Part shown: one piece after another, positions 1 through 8,810 of the stretch
Numbering within the stretch: position 1 is the stretch's first letter
Layout: the number at the start of each line of letters is the position of its first letter
Origin: Chara braunii
Lineage: Eukaryota > Streptophyta > Charophyceae > Charales > Characeae
Length of the DNA: 30,209 bases
Direction: 5' to 3'
NCBI GenBank assembly: GCA_003427395.1
Contig: BFEA01000132.1
Location: 766,041-796,249, forward strand
Made by a program: the position numbers and the translations under genes
The notes under the pieces: generated by a model
Databases searched by the model: none
Seen by the model: the letters and a program-made list of their open reading frames with translations, nothing else
Told to the model about the DNA's origin: nothing

Positions 1-110
1 ACAGTCTGTAGAGTTTTCCATCTGGTGTGGGTGAGTGATAGTCTACTTTGATTTTGGTTAAGGTGGATTATCACTTACAGTGTAATCAGTGAGGGGATTC
101 TACAGACTGT
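1..110. mobile_element. Short terminal-inverted-repeat unit at window edge
   Basis: The first 12 bases (ACAGTCTGTAGA) are the exact reverse complement of bases 99-110. A second inner pair follows: GTGAGTGATA near 30-41 opposes TATCACTTAC at about 70-79 with one mismatch. This is the layout of a small non-autonomous foldback or MITE-like unit. It starts at the window edge, so its true left end is unknown. A related copy occurs at 23879-24260. No coding capacity is visible. Confidence 0.5.
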
Positions 111-128
111 TGAGGGTTCAGCCTCCTG

Positions 129-342
129 ATGAGTTGGTGAAACTCCGACGAAACAGTTTGTCACAGCCCCTCGTTTGTTGTCCTCTTCTCCCTCTCTGCC
201 TACGGTTTACCGGGCAGTTCTATTTGACGATATATATATCATCACAAACAGAACTGCTCGGTGAACCGTAGGCAGAGAGAGAGAAGAGGACAACAAACGA
301 GGGGCTGTGACAAACTATTTTGTCGGAGTTTCACCGACTCAT
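129..342. repeat. Near-perfect long foldback (93-bp arms)
   Basis: The left arm 129-221 is the reverse complement of 250-342 with only about six mismatches, separated by a 28-base AT-rich spacer (222-249). As RNA from either strand it would form a very long hairpin. The left arm alone resembles 24100-24260, where no right arm is seen, so the foldback appears to have arisen by inverted duplication of an older dispersed repeat. It could be a MITE or a source of hairpin-derived small RNA; no expression evidence can be read from the sequence. Confidence 0.9.
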
Positions 343-474
343 ATATATATATGTGTATATATGTATATATACAAGGCTACGTACCACCATGTTCGCGTTC
401 GGAGGCGAACGAGAACATGTTCCCCGAAAGCAAACAAGCGCCCAAACCCCTCCAAATGCAAATATAAGAAATAT

Positions 475-496
475 TTAATAATAATAATAATAATAA
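475..496. repeat. (TAA)n microsatellite
   Basis: Uninterrupted AAT/ATA trinucleotide run of about seven units. Confidence 0.9.
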
Positions 497-646
497 AGTT
501 CTCACAAACATTTGAAAAAAATATATGTTATGTAAACTAACAATACAAGCAACGTTTGCCTTGGAGTCATGTTCAAATTCATAACCAATCATGAGTTAAA
601 AATTAAAAACCAAAAACTATATATATATATAAGGAAACAAAGTTAT

Positions 647-684
647 GTTCGCACGCGAACATGAAGGGGCGCGAACACGTTCGC
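647..684. repeat. Paired 14-bp palindromes
   Basis: GTTCGCACGCGAAC (647-660) and GCGAACACGTTCGC (671-684) are two perfect 6-bp-arm palindromes, each with AC at its centre, ten bases apart. The second carries the arms of the first in swapped order. They belong to a wider set of GTTCG/CGAAC hairpins in the first 1.8 kb. Confidence 0.8.
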
Positions 685-944
685 CATGCTACCCAGATAC
701 AGAGTGATCGACGTTCGGGTTCAACCGAAGTATCGGACCTGAATGGGTGAACATTCAGCCTCGTGCCTCCAAGACATTTGTCCAAACGCTGATATTTGAG
801 GTTTTTGTTTTTTGTCTTGTTTTTTTGGGGTGGCGAGGCATATGGTAAGTGGAGGTCGTGTTCTACATATATTCATATTTTTAAAAAAAATGGGGGGGCC
901 AAGTTCCTCTTCGAAGAACTGAGGTAACCCTCGAATCCCTCCCA

Positions 945-1462
945 ATGATGTGTGTGTGTGTATGTGTGTGAGCGCGGAGGGAGGTCACCCCCCCTCCCCA
1001 ACAAATCAATTAATCAATCAAAACGTTTGGAAAAAAAATACGATGTTGCAAGCATATGCATGTGTGATTGTGTGTGTGTGCGTGTTTGCGAGTGGGGGAG
1101 TTACCCCCCCTAAGCCAATCAATCAACATAAAAAAGATCGGGAAAAAAATGGTTGTTGCATGCGATCGTGTGCATGTGTATGTGAGTGTGTATGTGAGTG
1201 TGTGTGAGTATTTGTGTGCACGCAGGGGGGGTGCCCACCCCTCCTCAATCATTCATTCAATCAATCAATCAACATATAAAAAAGTTCAACAAAACAGAAA
1301 TGCATCATTAATTGTTTGATTTATTGATTTGAGAAGGGTTCACGGGGGGGGGGCGACAACATCCCAACCAATTAATCAATCAATCAATCAACCAATCAAC
1401 CAATCAATCAATTAATCGATCAATTGATCAACAAATCAATCAATCAATCAATCAATCAACAA
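945..1462. repeat. Composite minisatellite: GT run, G/C block, CAAT run
   Basis: Three to four imperfect units of roughly 110-150 bp. Each has a (GT)n tract, then a G-run facing a C-run (about 975-998, 1095-1110, 1225-1245, and a degraded one at 1343-1364), then an AATC/CAAT tetranucleotide run, then an A-rich stretch. The last unit expands into a long (AATC)n tract at 1369-1462. Translations of this stretch are low-complexity artefacts. Confidence 0.8.
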
Positions 1463-1554
1463 ATATGTGGGTGGGTTATAAAATTTTATAACCCACCTAT
1501 CTTTTATGGAGTTTATCTATTAAAAAAAACTTCCAAAAAAAGGTCTGAAATGGG

Positions 1555-1760
1555 GATTGGCAGTCCTCGAACCTTTGGTCGAACGGGGCTTAAACCCCCG
1601 AAAGTCTGGAGGGGGGTCCGACCCCTACCAACGTTCGGGACGTGCCGAACGCCCTAACTCGAACGCCCGAACGTATGGGACGCCTTGGGGATGCGTTCGG
1701 CCGTTTGGGCCGAACGTTGTCGGCACGAATACCCTTACAAGGGTATCCGCACTGTTTTTT
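1555..1760. repeat. Cluster of perfect short hairpins
   Basis: Three perfect hairpins lie within 115 bp: 7-bp stem 1632-1638/1645-1651, 9-bp stem 1694-1702/1708-1716 (CGTTCGGCC with GGCCGAACG, 5-base loop), and 8-bp stem 1729-1736/1739-1746 (ATACCCTT with AAGGGTAT). The first two share the GTTCGG/CCGAAC sequence seen upstream at 647-729. Confidence 0.85.
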
Positions 1761-2479
1761 GCAAATAACAGAAAAAATGGGTTTGGTCGGCATAAGTCGG
1801 GCGAGGTACGGCCGCGTCCGAAACCCGCCCTGACTAAGCTAGAAGGTATATGGGCGCGCAGTTTTAAGGCGCTCGTGTGATTTTTTTGGTTAAGGGACCG
1901 GCCCGTCTAGTCGACCGACCTGGGCCGTGCTGCGGTTTTTGTTTAGGGGATTAAAGTCCTTCTTGGGTGGTGTGCGCGGCCAATGGTAGGGTTGACGCGC
2001 CGGTAGGTGCGCGGGTTGGCCGCGATAGGGTCTAAGTAGGCCGGCGCGAGTGTCGGGCGTTGGCGCGCAGGTTGAAGGTGGGAAAGGAGGGCCTAGGCTG
2101 TTTTTCCCAGGCCTGGGCACGGCGCGGCACCACTTCACATTGAAGCCCGCGCTCTGTTGTACCAGGCTTGGGCTTAGCCCTATAGGTTACAGCGTTGGGC
2201 TACTACTACGGGGATGCAGGGATCGAGGTCAGTGAGCGTCGGCGCAGCAGCGGCAGAGCATTGTGGAGGAAGCTGAGGGGGTTGTTGATAAGGGCGGCGA
2301 CGGATCTAGTCCGCGGGACCGATGGGGCTTTGGCAGGCCCCGTACCCTAGTTAGGGGATTTTGTGTGATATTTTTTTTGTTTTATTTACCTCGGCTATTT
2401 TGTTTTATTCTATTTATGTTTTTTTTTACACTTCTCGCGGTCCCGTTTTGGTCTGGGGTGTGGTACCGCGGCCGTTGGT
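1761..2479. other. GC-rich gene-free stretch with internal T-rich island
   Basis: GC-rich DNA (1761-2340 and 2440 onward) interrupted by a T-rich island at about 2360-2440. Several frames stay open for 60-107 codons, as expected by chance at this composition. None shows a recognisable domain or a credible start context. Confidence 0.5.
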
Positions 2480-2760
2480 TCGGGTTAGAAGGGCCGCGGG
2501 TGAGGTGTCGCTGGGGCTAGATCCTTCGGGATATCTGTTAAGGCGTGGGACGGGCCGGCAGGCCGGGGCACCTGTCGTTGTTGCGAGTCGAGGCACGCGC
2601 CGGAGGTGCCTGCCTGAACCCGGCCTCAGAAGGAGGCCAGATCCGCGGGCAGCCTCGTAGGACGGATGGCGCTAAGGATTCCCGGGGGTGGCAAGGGGCC
2701 GTGGGGTGTGGCCGCGACCGAGGTCTTTCGGGACATCTGTTACCATTGGAACGATACAGA
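2480..2760. repeat. Diverged ~202-bp tandem duplication carrying U6 5' end
   Basis: The stretch around 2487-2541 is repeated at about 2690-2742. Shared landmarks are GGCCG followed by a GAGGTGT/GGGGTGT block, then a U6-like 5' stem-loop (GATCCTTCGGGATATCTGTTA at 2520-2540, less its first base, versus 2723-2742). The first copy stops resembling U6 after the stem-loop; the second continues into the U6 body. Confidence 0.55.
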
Positions 2761-2806
2761 GAAGATTAGCATGGCCCCTGCACGCGGATGACACGCATAA
2801 GTTGGG
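2723..2806 (+). pseudogene. U6: U6 snRNA-like sequence, probably a pseudogene
   Basis: Bases 2723-2806 follow the U6 spliceosomal snRNA from its 5' stem-loop (CTTTCGGGACATC) through TTGGAACGAT, the invariant ACAGAGA box (2756-2762), GAAGATTAGCATGGCCCCTG (2761-2780) and GATGACACGC. In the family, ACAGAGA and the following AGC form the catalytic core and the internal stem-loop follows; both elements are intact here. After about 2806 the match to the U6 3' end (the GAGAAATGGTCC region) is lost. No T-run that could stop RNA polymerase III follows, and no TATA-like box is seen 25-30 bases upstream in this GC-rich flank. It is therefore most likely a retroposed or duplicated non-functional copy, although an altered functional gene cannot be excluded. 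Confidence 0.8.
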
Positions 2807-3439
2807 GGAGGAAGGCCGGCGCCGGCCGCTGTTTGACAATTGTCGTTCGATGATTCTGCAGTCCGGGCGTTGTAGCGCAGAGCTGCGCCGGTGAGAGCTC
2901 CGCTGTCGGCGACGTGACGAGGTACGTTCGAAGGAGGAGCGCAACAGCCAGCACAGATGCTGGCATTGAGGCAGCGAAGGGGATGAATGGACCGGGACCG
3001 ACGTATGGGTCAGGTGTATGCGCAGAGGAACAGGCAGTAGGCGCAGAGGCTAGTAAGGACGAACCCGGGCGTGTTCCCGGCCAGGGTCGTGTGAAATCGG
3101 AACCGAGGTGGGCGACTGAGGCGGGTGTGTACACAAGCGGAAGGAAGGAGTGAGTAGGCAGCGGTAAGGGCATAGCGAGGAGAATGAACGGGTGGGCAGC
3201 GAGCCACTAGGCAAGTGGGAGGTGAGTTGAACCCGGACGGGGTTTGGCGCGAGATGCATGTGAGGAGCGAGGGCGGATAGCACGTCGGGCGACACTGTGC
3301 AGTACGAAGACAGAGAGTGACGGGGGAAAGGCGGATGAACCTGGACGGGATTTGACGCCAGGTGCATTCACAGAGAATGAGGATGGCGGGGCAGTGAGCA
3401 TGGCGCAGCAGGAAGAGGGTAGCGCGGGCAATCCTGGGA
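2807..3439. other. Purine-rich gene-free stretch with weak ~108-bp duplication
   Basis: G- and A-rich on the + strand. A sequence of the form GAACCYGGACGGGRTTTGRCG occurs at about 3228 and again at about 3336 (first 20 bases comparable), giving a diverged tandem unit of roughly 108 bp. Frames open on either strand are compositional. Confidence 0.45.
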
Positions 3440-3875
3440 AGAATCGCTCAGGTGGAGATTCAAAGCTGGGGTTTTCGGGATAGGCGATCCCGAATCTGTA
3501 GTTAGAGTTAGTAGAAGATTAGTGGAAAAGGAGTTAGTTGAGAAAACTGCTGCGTGAAGTTATGGCGGAGAGGAGAATCACGGGATAGGAAAGTCGTGAT
3601 AATACTCGATTCTTGATAGAATTGAGCGGGAGGAAGACGGAGATAGGGGTTTGTGGGCTAGGCGAATCCGAATCGGAAGTTAGATTTAAGTGAGAATTAG
3701 TAGAAGAAAGGTCATTTGAGAAACGGGCCGCGCGGAGCTATGGCGGGGCAGGTGAAAACGGGCAGCGTGAAATTTGAGATCTCGCTCAAAACTTTATAGA
3801 ATCGAGCGAGCTGGGTGATTAGTCTGGGGTTTTCGGGAGCTGCGGATATAATGGTGGGGTTAGATTCATCAATAG
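3440..3875. repeat. ~180-bp tandem repeat, about 2.3 units
   Basis: The landmark GGGGTTTTCGGG (variant GGGGTTTGTGGG) recurs at 3468, 3646 and 3826, giving periods of 178 and 180 bp. Units share GTTAGA-type sequence, TTAGTAGAAGA, a GAGAAA..GCTATGGCGG block and a closing GAATYGAGCG. The third unit decays after about 45 bp. Unit 2 carries the inverted pair CTCGCTC/GAGCGAG at about 3781-3810. Confidence 0.8.
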
Positions 3876-5194
3876 GTTGGTCTTTTGCCAGGAATAAGCA
3901 TTATGTGCTAGGGATGAGGAAAATGAAAGACGGACTGTATCCGCCCGTATCTTAGCGGAACATTTATTCGGTTATTTGATCTCACTTATGGAGTAGCGTG
4001 AGGCCAACCTGGGATTCGGGAACTTACCTGTAGGCCTGTGAATAGCCCGTCCGTCGCCCCCTAAAATCTTTGTGTATGGTGGTGGTACGGTGTAGCCCTC
4101 CGCGCTGTAGCAGCGGGGTTGGTCAGGTTTCATCCGGGGGCTGCGCAGTCGTACCGGTAAGAGGTGATCGGGGTGGGCGGAACAGAAGGAGAGGTGGAGG
4201 GGCTAGATGGGAGACAAGGAGGTAGGGAGTTACAAGTGGTAGGTGAGAGAGCGGGAGGACTCACCATATTGGCAGCGTGCGTACTTGAAGGGGATCGGTG
4301 ACGAACTGCATAACAGCACCACTGAACCTGACCACTGTTGCGGGCTACCACTACGCACCGCTGCTGAGGGTGATTACTGCAGTTGCTGGTGACCGTCGCG
4401 GTGCACGACTGCTCCGTCTGAGGACTGAGGCACAAGCTGCGATGTGCGGGTGACTGTTGCGGGGTACTGCAGCTGTGTAAGGATTGTCATTGCTAGCCAC
4501 TGCGGGTTATTGCCTGCTGCTTTTTGCCTGATTTCAGTTGTTGAGTGGGTGCGTGTAGGCAGAGGAGAAGTGTCGGGATAAGCGGGAGGTGGTGCGGTGA
4601 GTTGCGAGGCTCGTTAGGGGGGGGGGGTACGTCGACAGTCTGCAGTCTTTGACCAAGTTGTCAGTTGGCCGCCACTGTGGGGCCCTCAGGTGAAGGAAGA
4701 TATCAGGGCCCTCTCCCGCGAGTCTAAGAGCACCCTTCTTGTATCTGAGAGTCTCAGAATTATCTACCTGCCCTTCTTATTCTAAGTCTGGTCCATTGGT
4801 TCTGAGAGGAAGGGGGCAGGCGGGATTGCAACCCGTAATCCACACCAAGGCCTCTGTTGGAGGTTCGCCCCACCAATTGCGAGAGCTCTGCCGGAGCCTA
4901 GGCGAGGCTTTGGAGGCAGGGAATTGAAAGGTGATATTTTGCTTTCGCTCAATACCCTGATATAACCCCTACCTGTACCCCCTTGCTATGTTTGACTGAG
5001 TATGTTGCATGCACCCCTATTTTGACTTTGGTTTGACTGACAGGATATGACTCAGATTAAATAAAGGAATGTTTGCGCAATCTCAGTTTCAGTTTTTGTT
5101 GATTGCATGAAAGCGGATTGTGAACAGAAGGGGTTGCATCTGGCGGAAGGGTGGGTAAAAGGTGGTTTTGCCTAAGCGTGAATGGGCCCTATGG
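3876..5194. other. Gene-free stretch upstream of the hairpin array
   Basis: Mixed-composition DNA with an 11-base G run at 4617-4627. A 101-codon frame on the minus strand (4130-4435) is rich in Ser, Pro and Thr with no recognisable domain. An AATAAA occurs near 5061, but nothing upstream supports a gene. Confidence 0.5.
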
Positions 5195-6021
5195 GGTCAG
5201 ACCAGTTTCATAAGATTGGACGGCCTGACCGCTGTGTTTTATTTTTGAATTCCATGGAGAGTCAGACCAGTTCCATAAGATTGGACGGTCTGATTGCTCT
5301 GAATTGTGAGGGTTTGACTGTGGCTGACTTTTCAGGGGCCAAACCTGTACCATAAGATTGGGGGGTTTGGTTGTCATGTTTAATTGGGGTTTGTGCTGTT
5401 TTTTTTGTTTCTAATCGAGGTGGTCTGAGCAAGTCCATAAGATTGGACGGCTCAGCCCCCCCCCTTGTTTTATTCTGAGGGGATAATCCTTGCTGAGGGC
5501 AGGGCATGTCCATAAGATTGGACGGCCTTGGACTCATACTGTACTCAGTTGGGTCAGAGAGAAACAAACCTGGCAGAGGACCAGACCAGTTTCATAAGAT
5601 TGGATGGTCTAGCCCAATGCCTCGCACATGCTCGAACCCAAAGGGTTAAATTTTGGCTATATTTTATACCATCCTATGTATGAACAGGCTAGTCAGGCAT
5701 GGATTCCATAAGATTGGACGGTCTGGCTATAGCTTATCATAAAACGAAGAGAGTATAATTAAGAGTATAACTGGAGGTAACCCTGGGCAGGCCGGGCCTT
5801 GTTCTAAGATGAACGGCTCGGTCCTATGCCCAACTTTTGAACACCAAGCTTAGAGAGGTATATATAATTTGGATATTAAACAGTTTGGGGCGGTTGAGCC
5901 TTGTTCTAAGATGAACGACTTAGTCATACGCCCAAAAGAAAGAAAGAAGTAGTTGTGCAACCCGTTAGTGTATATTCAATGGCTGAGTCAGGCAGGTTCC
6001 ATAAGATTGGACGGCTTGACT
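5195..6021 (+). repeat. Array of ten covarying TAAGAT-loop hairpins
   Basis: Ten hairpins recur every 65-114 bp with loop TAAGAT starting at 5211, 5276, 5353, 5438, 5513, 5595, 5709, 5805, 5907 and 6002. Outer stem arms: 5195-5203/5222-5230, 5261-5268/5287-5294, 5339-5345/5364-5370, 5425-5430/5450-5455, 5500-5505/5525-5530, 5583-5587/5606-5610, 5691-5698/5721-5728, 5790-5798/5815-5823, 5892-5900/5917-5925 and 5986-5993/6014-6021. An inner stem directly closes the loop: GTCCA/TGGAC in most, GTTC/GAAC in the eighth and ninth. The eighth and ninth have a further outer pair (TGGGCA/TGCCCA at 5784-5789/5827-5832; TTTGGG/CCCAAA at 5884-5889/5931-5936). Arm sequences differ widely between units while complementarity is kept. 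Sequence between hairpins is not obviously conserved. Function unknown; a structured RNA, protein-binding sites on RNA, or a mobile-element component are possible. Confidence 0.9.
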
Positions 6022-6299
6022 TTATGCCCTATGTAAGCTGGGTATAAGGGAGTAAAGCATCGAGAGATTACGAACTATTGTTTGCAAAGTTTGACTTGGG
6101 GTGACGAGAGTACTTACCTTTGTGGTTTAGCATTGCATGGAGCTGAGGGAGATTACTACTTGGTTTGAGTTTCAGGTTGACAGGTAGTTGCTTTAGAGGC
6201 TCGCCTCATGCTAGAGCGATAGGAGTTAGTTCAATTTCTGCATTTTCCGAGCTAAGTTTATTTTACCTAGATCGATTCTCGCATTTTCTGGAATCTTTT
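6022..6299. other. Gene-free stretch
   Basis: No gene or strong repeat recognised. The TATGCCC that follows the tenth hairpin (6023-6029) echoes the tail after the eighth hairpin. Confidence 0.4.
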
Positions 6300-6362
6300 G
6301 TTATACTTGGCCTTGTATAAATTCTGGTAAGCTACTTTCTCTACGGGAAGCGTTGCCGAAAG
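6300..6362 (-). repeat. Inverted copy of the 8287-8460 repeat
   Basis: Read on the minus strand, this stretch gives TTTCGGCAACGCTTCCCGTA then AGAAAG..CTTACCAGAATTTATACA. It matches the + strand units at 8287-8340 and 8410-8460. The pair brackets 6.36-8.29 kb in inverted orientation, as opposed element ends or independent insertions would. Confidence 0.6.
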
Positions 6363-7548
6363 AAAACGTGCTCGCGCACTCGCTAAATTTAATTCAATTT
6401 TATTTTTTTTTAATTTTGATTATTAGTATTTGTTTTTCGTATTTTATTTTTATTTCAAAATTGGTGAGGAATTTGGATGTAATGCTCAGGCAAACCTTGC
6501 TTAGTTTATTTTTCTTCATAACATATTTTTTTTTCAGATTTGTTTGATTTTTTATTTTTATTTTTTTATTTTTTTTTGGTCCACGTTGTCGTGCGCATCG
6601 GTCCGGCACCGCACGTGGTAGCGCGGGACCCTCTCGGCCGCGTCACGCAGAAGTTGGACCAACCTCGATACGAACGCGCAAATGGAGCTTCCTTAGGCCG
6701 CTCCGGCCGAGTGCGCCAACCATATCTCTCGCGAGCCCCTACGACAGGACAGGGCCTACGCGAGGCACATCTTACCTCCACCTTACGGGAGTTGTCACCT
6801 CCCTTCGGTGGGCGTATCCCCGTCGAGCTGACCGGATAATGAGGCCCTTCGAGTGCGCCAAAACATGAAGACGGCGTCCGGGATAATGAGGCCCGTACAC
6901 GGACTCCCAAAGGCTGACCGGAACTAGTCCTCCGCCCACGTGCCGCTTCACGTTACCAAAACCCCAAGTTTACTGGCCGTGTCGCGCTCGTGATCTCGCC
7001 GCCTGACCCATAACTTTTTTAGTACAGGATGCGACGTGTGCCGCGCGCGAACTTAGTATAAGATCGCGAGGGCGCTGGACTTACACATACTATCTCGCTA
7101 TGCAGTTCTACGCGAGTAACCGTGATGGCGGCGCATTGTACAGTGCCCACACCCAAATGGCCTACTCTGAGCCAAGGGGTCCCCTTTCGACGCTCAGGCG
7201 TCGGCTGAAGCGCGGGCCAATGGGGGTAACCCTTTAGCGCGCGCAAAACCGGCCTGAGGGTCTTTCTGCCTTCAGCACCCTGAGGTGTCCCAACGTGTGC
7301 GGGGCAAGACGGCCCCTAAGGCAGGAGGGAGTTTGGAGCGGTGGTGAGTTGTTTGGCGCACCACCAGCAACACGCTGACCCTTCCGCCCGGAACTTCATC
7401 GTTCCACCAAGATGAATTGCAACAAGGAAAAGAAACAAGAATTGGCGAGGGATACCCCGCCCCCTTTCTATTCACCCCAACCTTCGATTGACCCTTAGTA
7501 CGCGGGCGCTTCAGGCCACGTTAGCTCCGCATGTAGGTACACATGCAC
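6363..7548. other. T-rich island then GC-rich gene-free stretch
   Basis: 6390-6580 is strongly T-rich. 6590-7510 is GC-rich with open frames of up to 114 codons on both strands (6540-6839 +, 6566-6910 -), consistent with composition. A direct repeat GGATAATGAGGCCC occurs at 6834-6847 and 6881-6894 (47-bp period). No domain is recognisable. Confidence 0.5.
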
Positions 7549-7592
7549 TGGCATATATATATATCGTCACAAATATATATATATATATATAC
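7549..7592. repeat. (AT)n microsatellite
   Basis: Two AT-dinucleotide runs separated by a CGTCACAAA interruption. A similar CATCACAAA lies next to the AT run inside the 222-249 foldback loop. Confidence 0.85.
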
Positions 7593-8063
7593 ACAAGGGG
7601 GATAATTATGTGATGATCACTTCTCACAGTCATAGTGGGTCTCCTCCTAGCCGTACATATATATGCGACCGCAGGGCAGCCCAATCAAAACCCCAAGTCT
7701 TTGAACATACCTGCTATCACATCAAAAGTCAGACAAGAGCCCACGCACTACGCGGAGTCAACTCCAACTGGCTCCTATACTCATACCCCTCACTTTAGCC
7801 ATGCAACCCCAACTTCCAGCCAACCAACCTCAATTAAATACTCAGTACCTTTGCTAAATGGCCATTCAATAAAAGTCCGGGTGAAACCCTTAACAAACAA
7901 AAAGACCACCAGGGCTAAAGTCTTTTAGGTTGAGTATGGGAGCGAGTAGGGATTGAGTTGTGAGCCGACGAATCCGCAACCGACCTATTATGAGTGATAA
8001 CAGAAGATGATCCTCGTAGGATCAAGCTGAAACTAGTCCAAGTCCTGAATCGAATGTCCAAGA
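7593..8063. other. Gene-free stretch
   Basis: Short overlapping frames at 7610-7798 and 7635-7928 show no recognisable domain. Nothing else can be supported. Confidence 0.4.
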
Positions 8064-8094
8064 AAGGCCTGTACCATAAGACAGGTCAATGCCC
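8064..8094 (+). repeat. Decayed eleventh TAAG hairpin
   Basis: CCTGT (8068-8072) pairs with ACAGG (8081-8085) around ACCATAAG, followed by TCAATGCCC. This keeps the CCATAAG loop start and GCCC tail of the 5.2-6.0 kb hairpins but lacks the ATTGGAC half of the inner stem. It lies about 2 kb from the array. Confidence 0.5.
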
Positions 8095-8286
8095 AAGCTA
8101 AATTATCAGCATATGGGGGATAATCCTCCATAGCACATTCTCACCCAAGTTATCTGCCAACTAAATCAAAGTCTACCCCTAAGCCAGTACCCAAGCAGAG
8201 GTAGATTAACGGCAGGATCTCCCCTATTCAGGGTGGATCGCCAGAATCGCCACCCGCCAAAATATAATCTATCTCCCCTAACTAAG

Positions 8287-8460
8287 AAAATTTCGGCAGC
8301 GCTTCCCGTAGGAAAAGTGTCTTTTCAGAATTTCTATCAGCCCGAATATGAAAACAGAAATAGTCTTTGACCTTCCAAAGTTTAATTTTGTCTAACTCCC
8401 TGAATTAGCAAAAATTTGGGCAGCACTCCCTTTAGAAAAGGAGACTTTCCAAATTTTTAC
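8287..8460 (+). repeat. Two direct units of a ~122-bp repeat
   Basis: 8287-8340 (TTTCGGCAGCGCTTCCCGTA and flanks) is repeated with divergence at 8410-8460 (TTTGGGCAGCACTCCCTTTA). Each unit is preceded by a CCCTAACTAAG/CCTGAATTAGC block. A third, inverted copy lies at 6300-6362. The GGCAGC..CTCCC pattern resembles sequence I associate with LTRs of some plant Ty3-type retrotransposons; that link is weak. Confidence 0.65.
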
Positions 8461-8810
8461 TAAGTCATCAATAAACTTTAGTTTCGTTGCGTTCTTTTAG
8501 TTTCGAACTCTCCTTTATATATGATGGAACATAAATAAGTGGTTGACTGGCGCGGATGTACGTTCGCTTTATGTACGATTTTCGGTTTTCGTTCCTGCGA
8601 TATTGTCTCCAGTTGTTTTTTTTTGTCAGCCTTGCATGTCTTCCTCCCCTTATCTTTGTTTTCCATGACCTTCAGGGACCTGCATAAAACCGCATACTTT
8701 GACCTTAGAGCCATTATCTTTTTTTATTCCACATACATCAAATAGAATTCATTAACATTAACAACTGTGTTAGATATGTCCCTAGTATTTGCAGCCCCAG
8801 TGCTCTAATG

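Larger units (their letters stand above)
343..944. other. AT-rich gene-free stretch with palindromes
   Basis: No convincing gene. It holds AT dinucleotide runs (340-372 and 620-632), a trinucleotide ATA/TAA run (475-496), and GTTCG/CGAAC palindromes at 389-419, 647-660, 671-684 and 714-729. Short reading frames here overlap these low-complexity tracts and show no recognisable domain. Confidence 0.7.

Noticed and set aside
4048-4066. GCCCGTCCGTCGCCCCCT resembling the 3' end of 18S rRNA
   Set aside because: Only a short partial match; the flanking universally conserved rRNA sequence is absent.
5195-6021. CRISPR array
   Set aside because: Repeat units differ extensively from each other, spacing varies from 65 to 114 bp, and the context is eukaryotic; conserved structure rather than conserved repeat sequence is the pattern.
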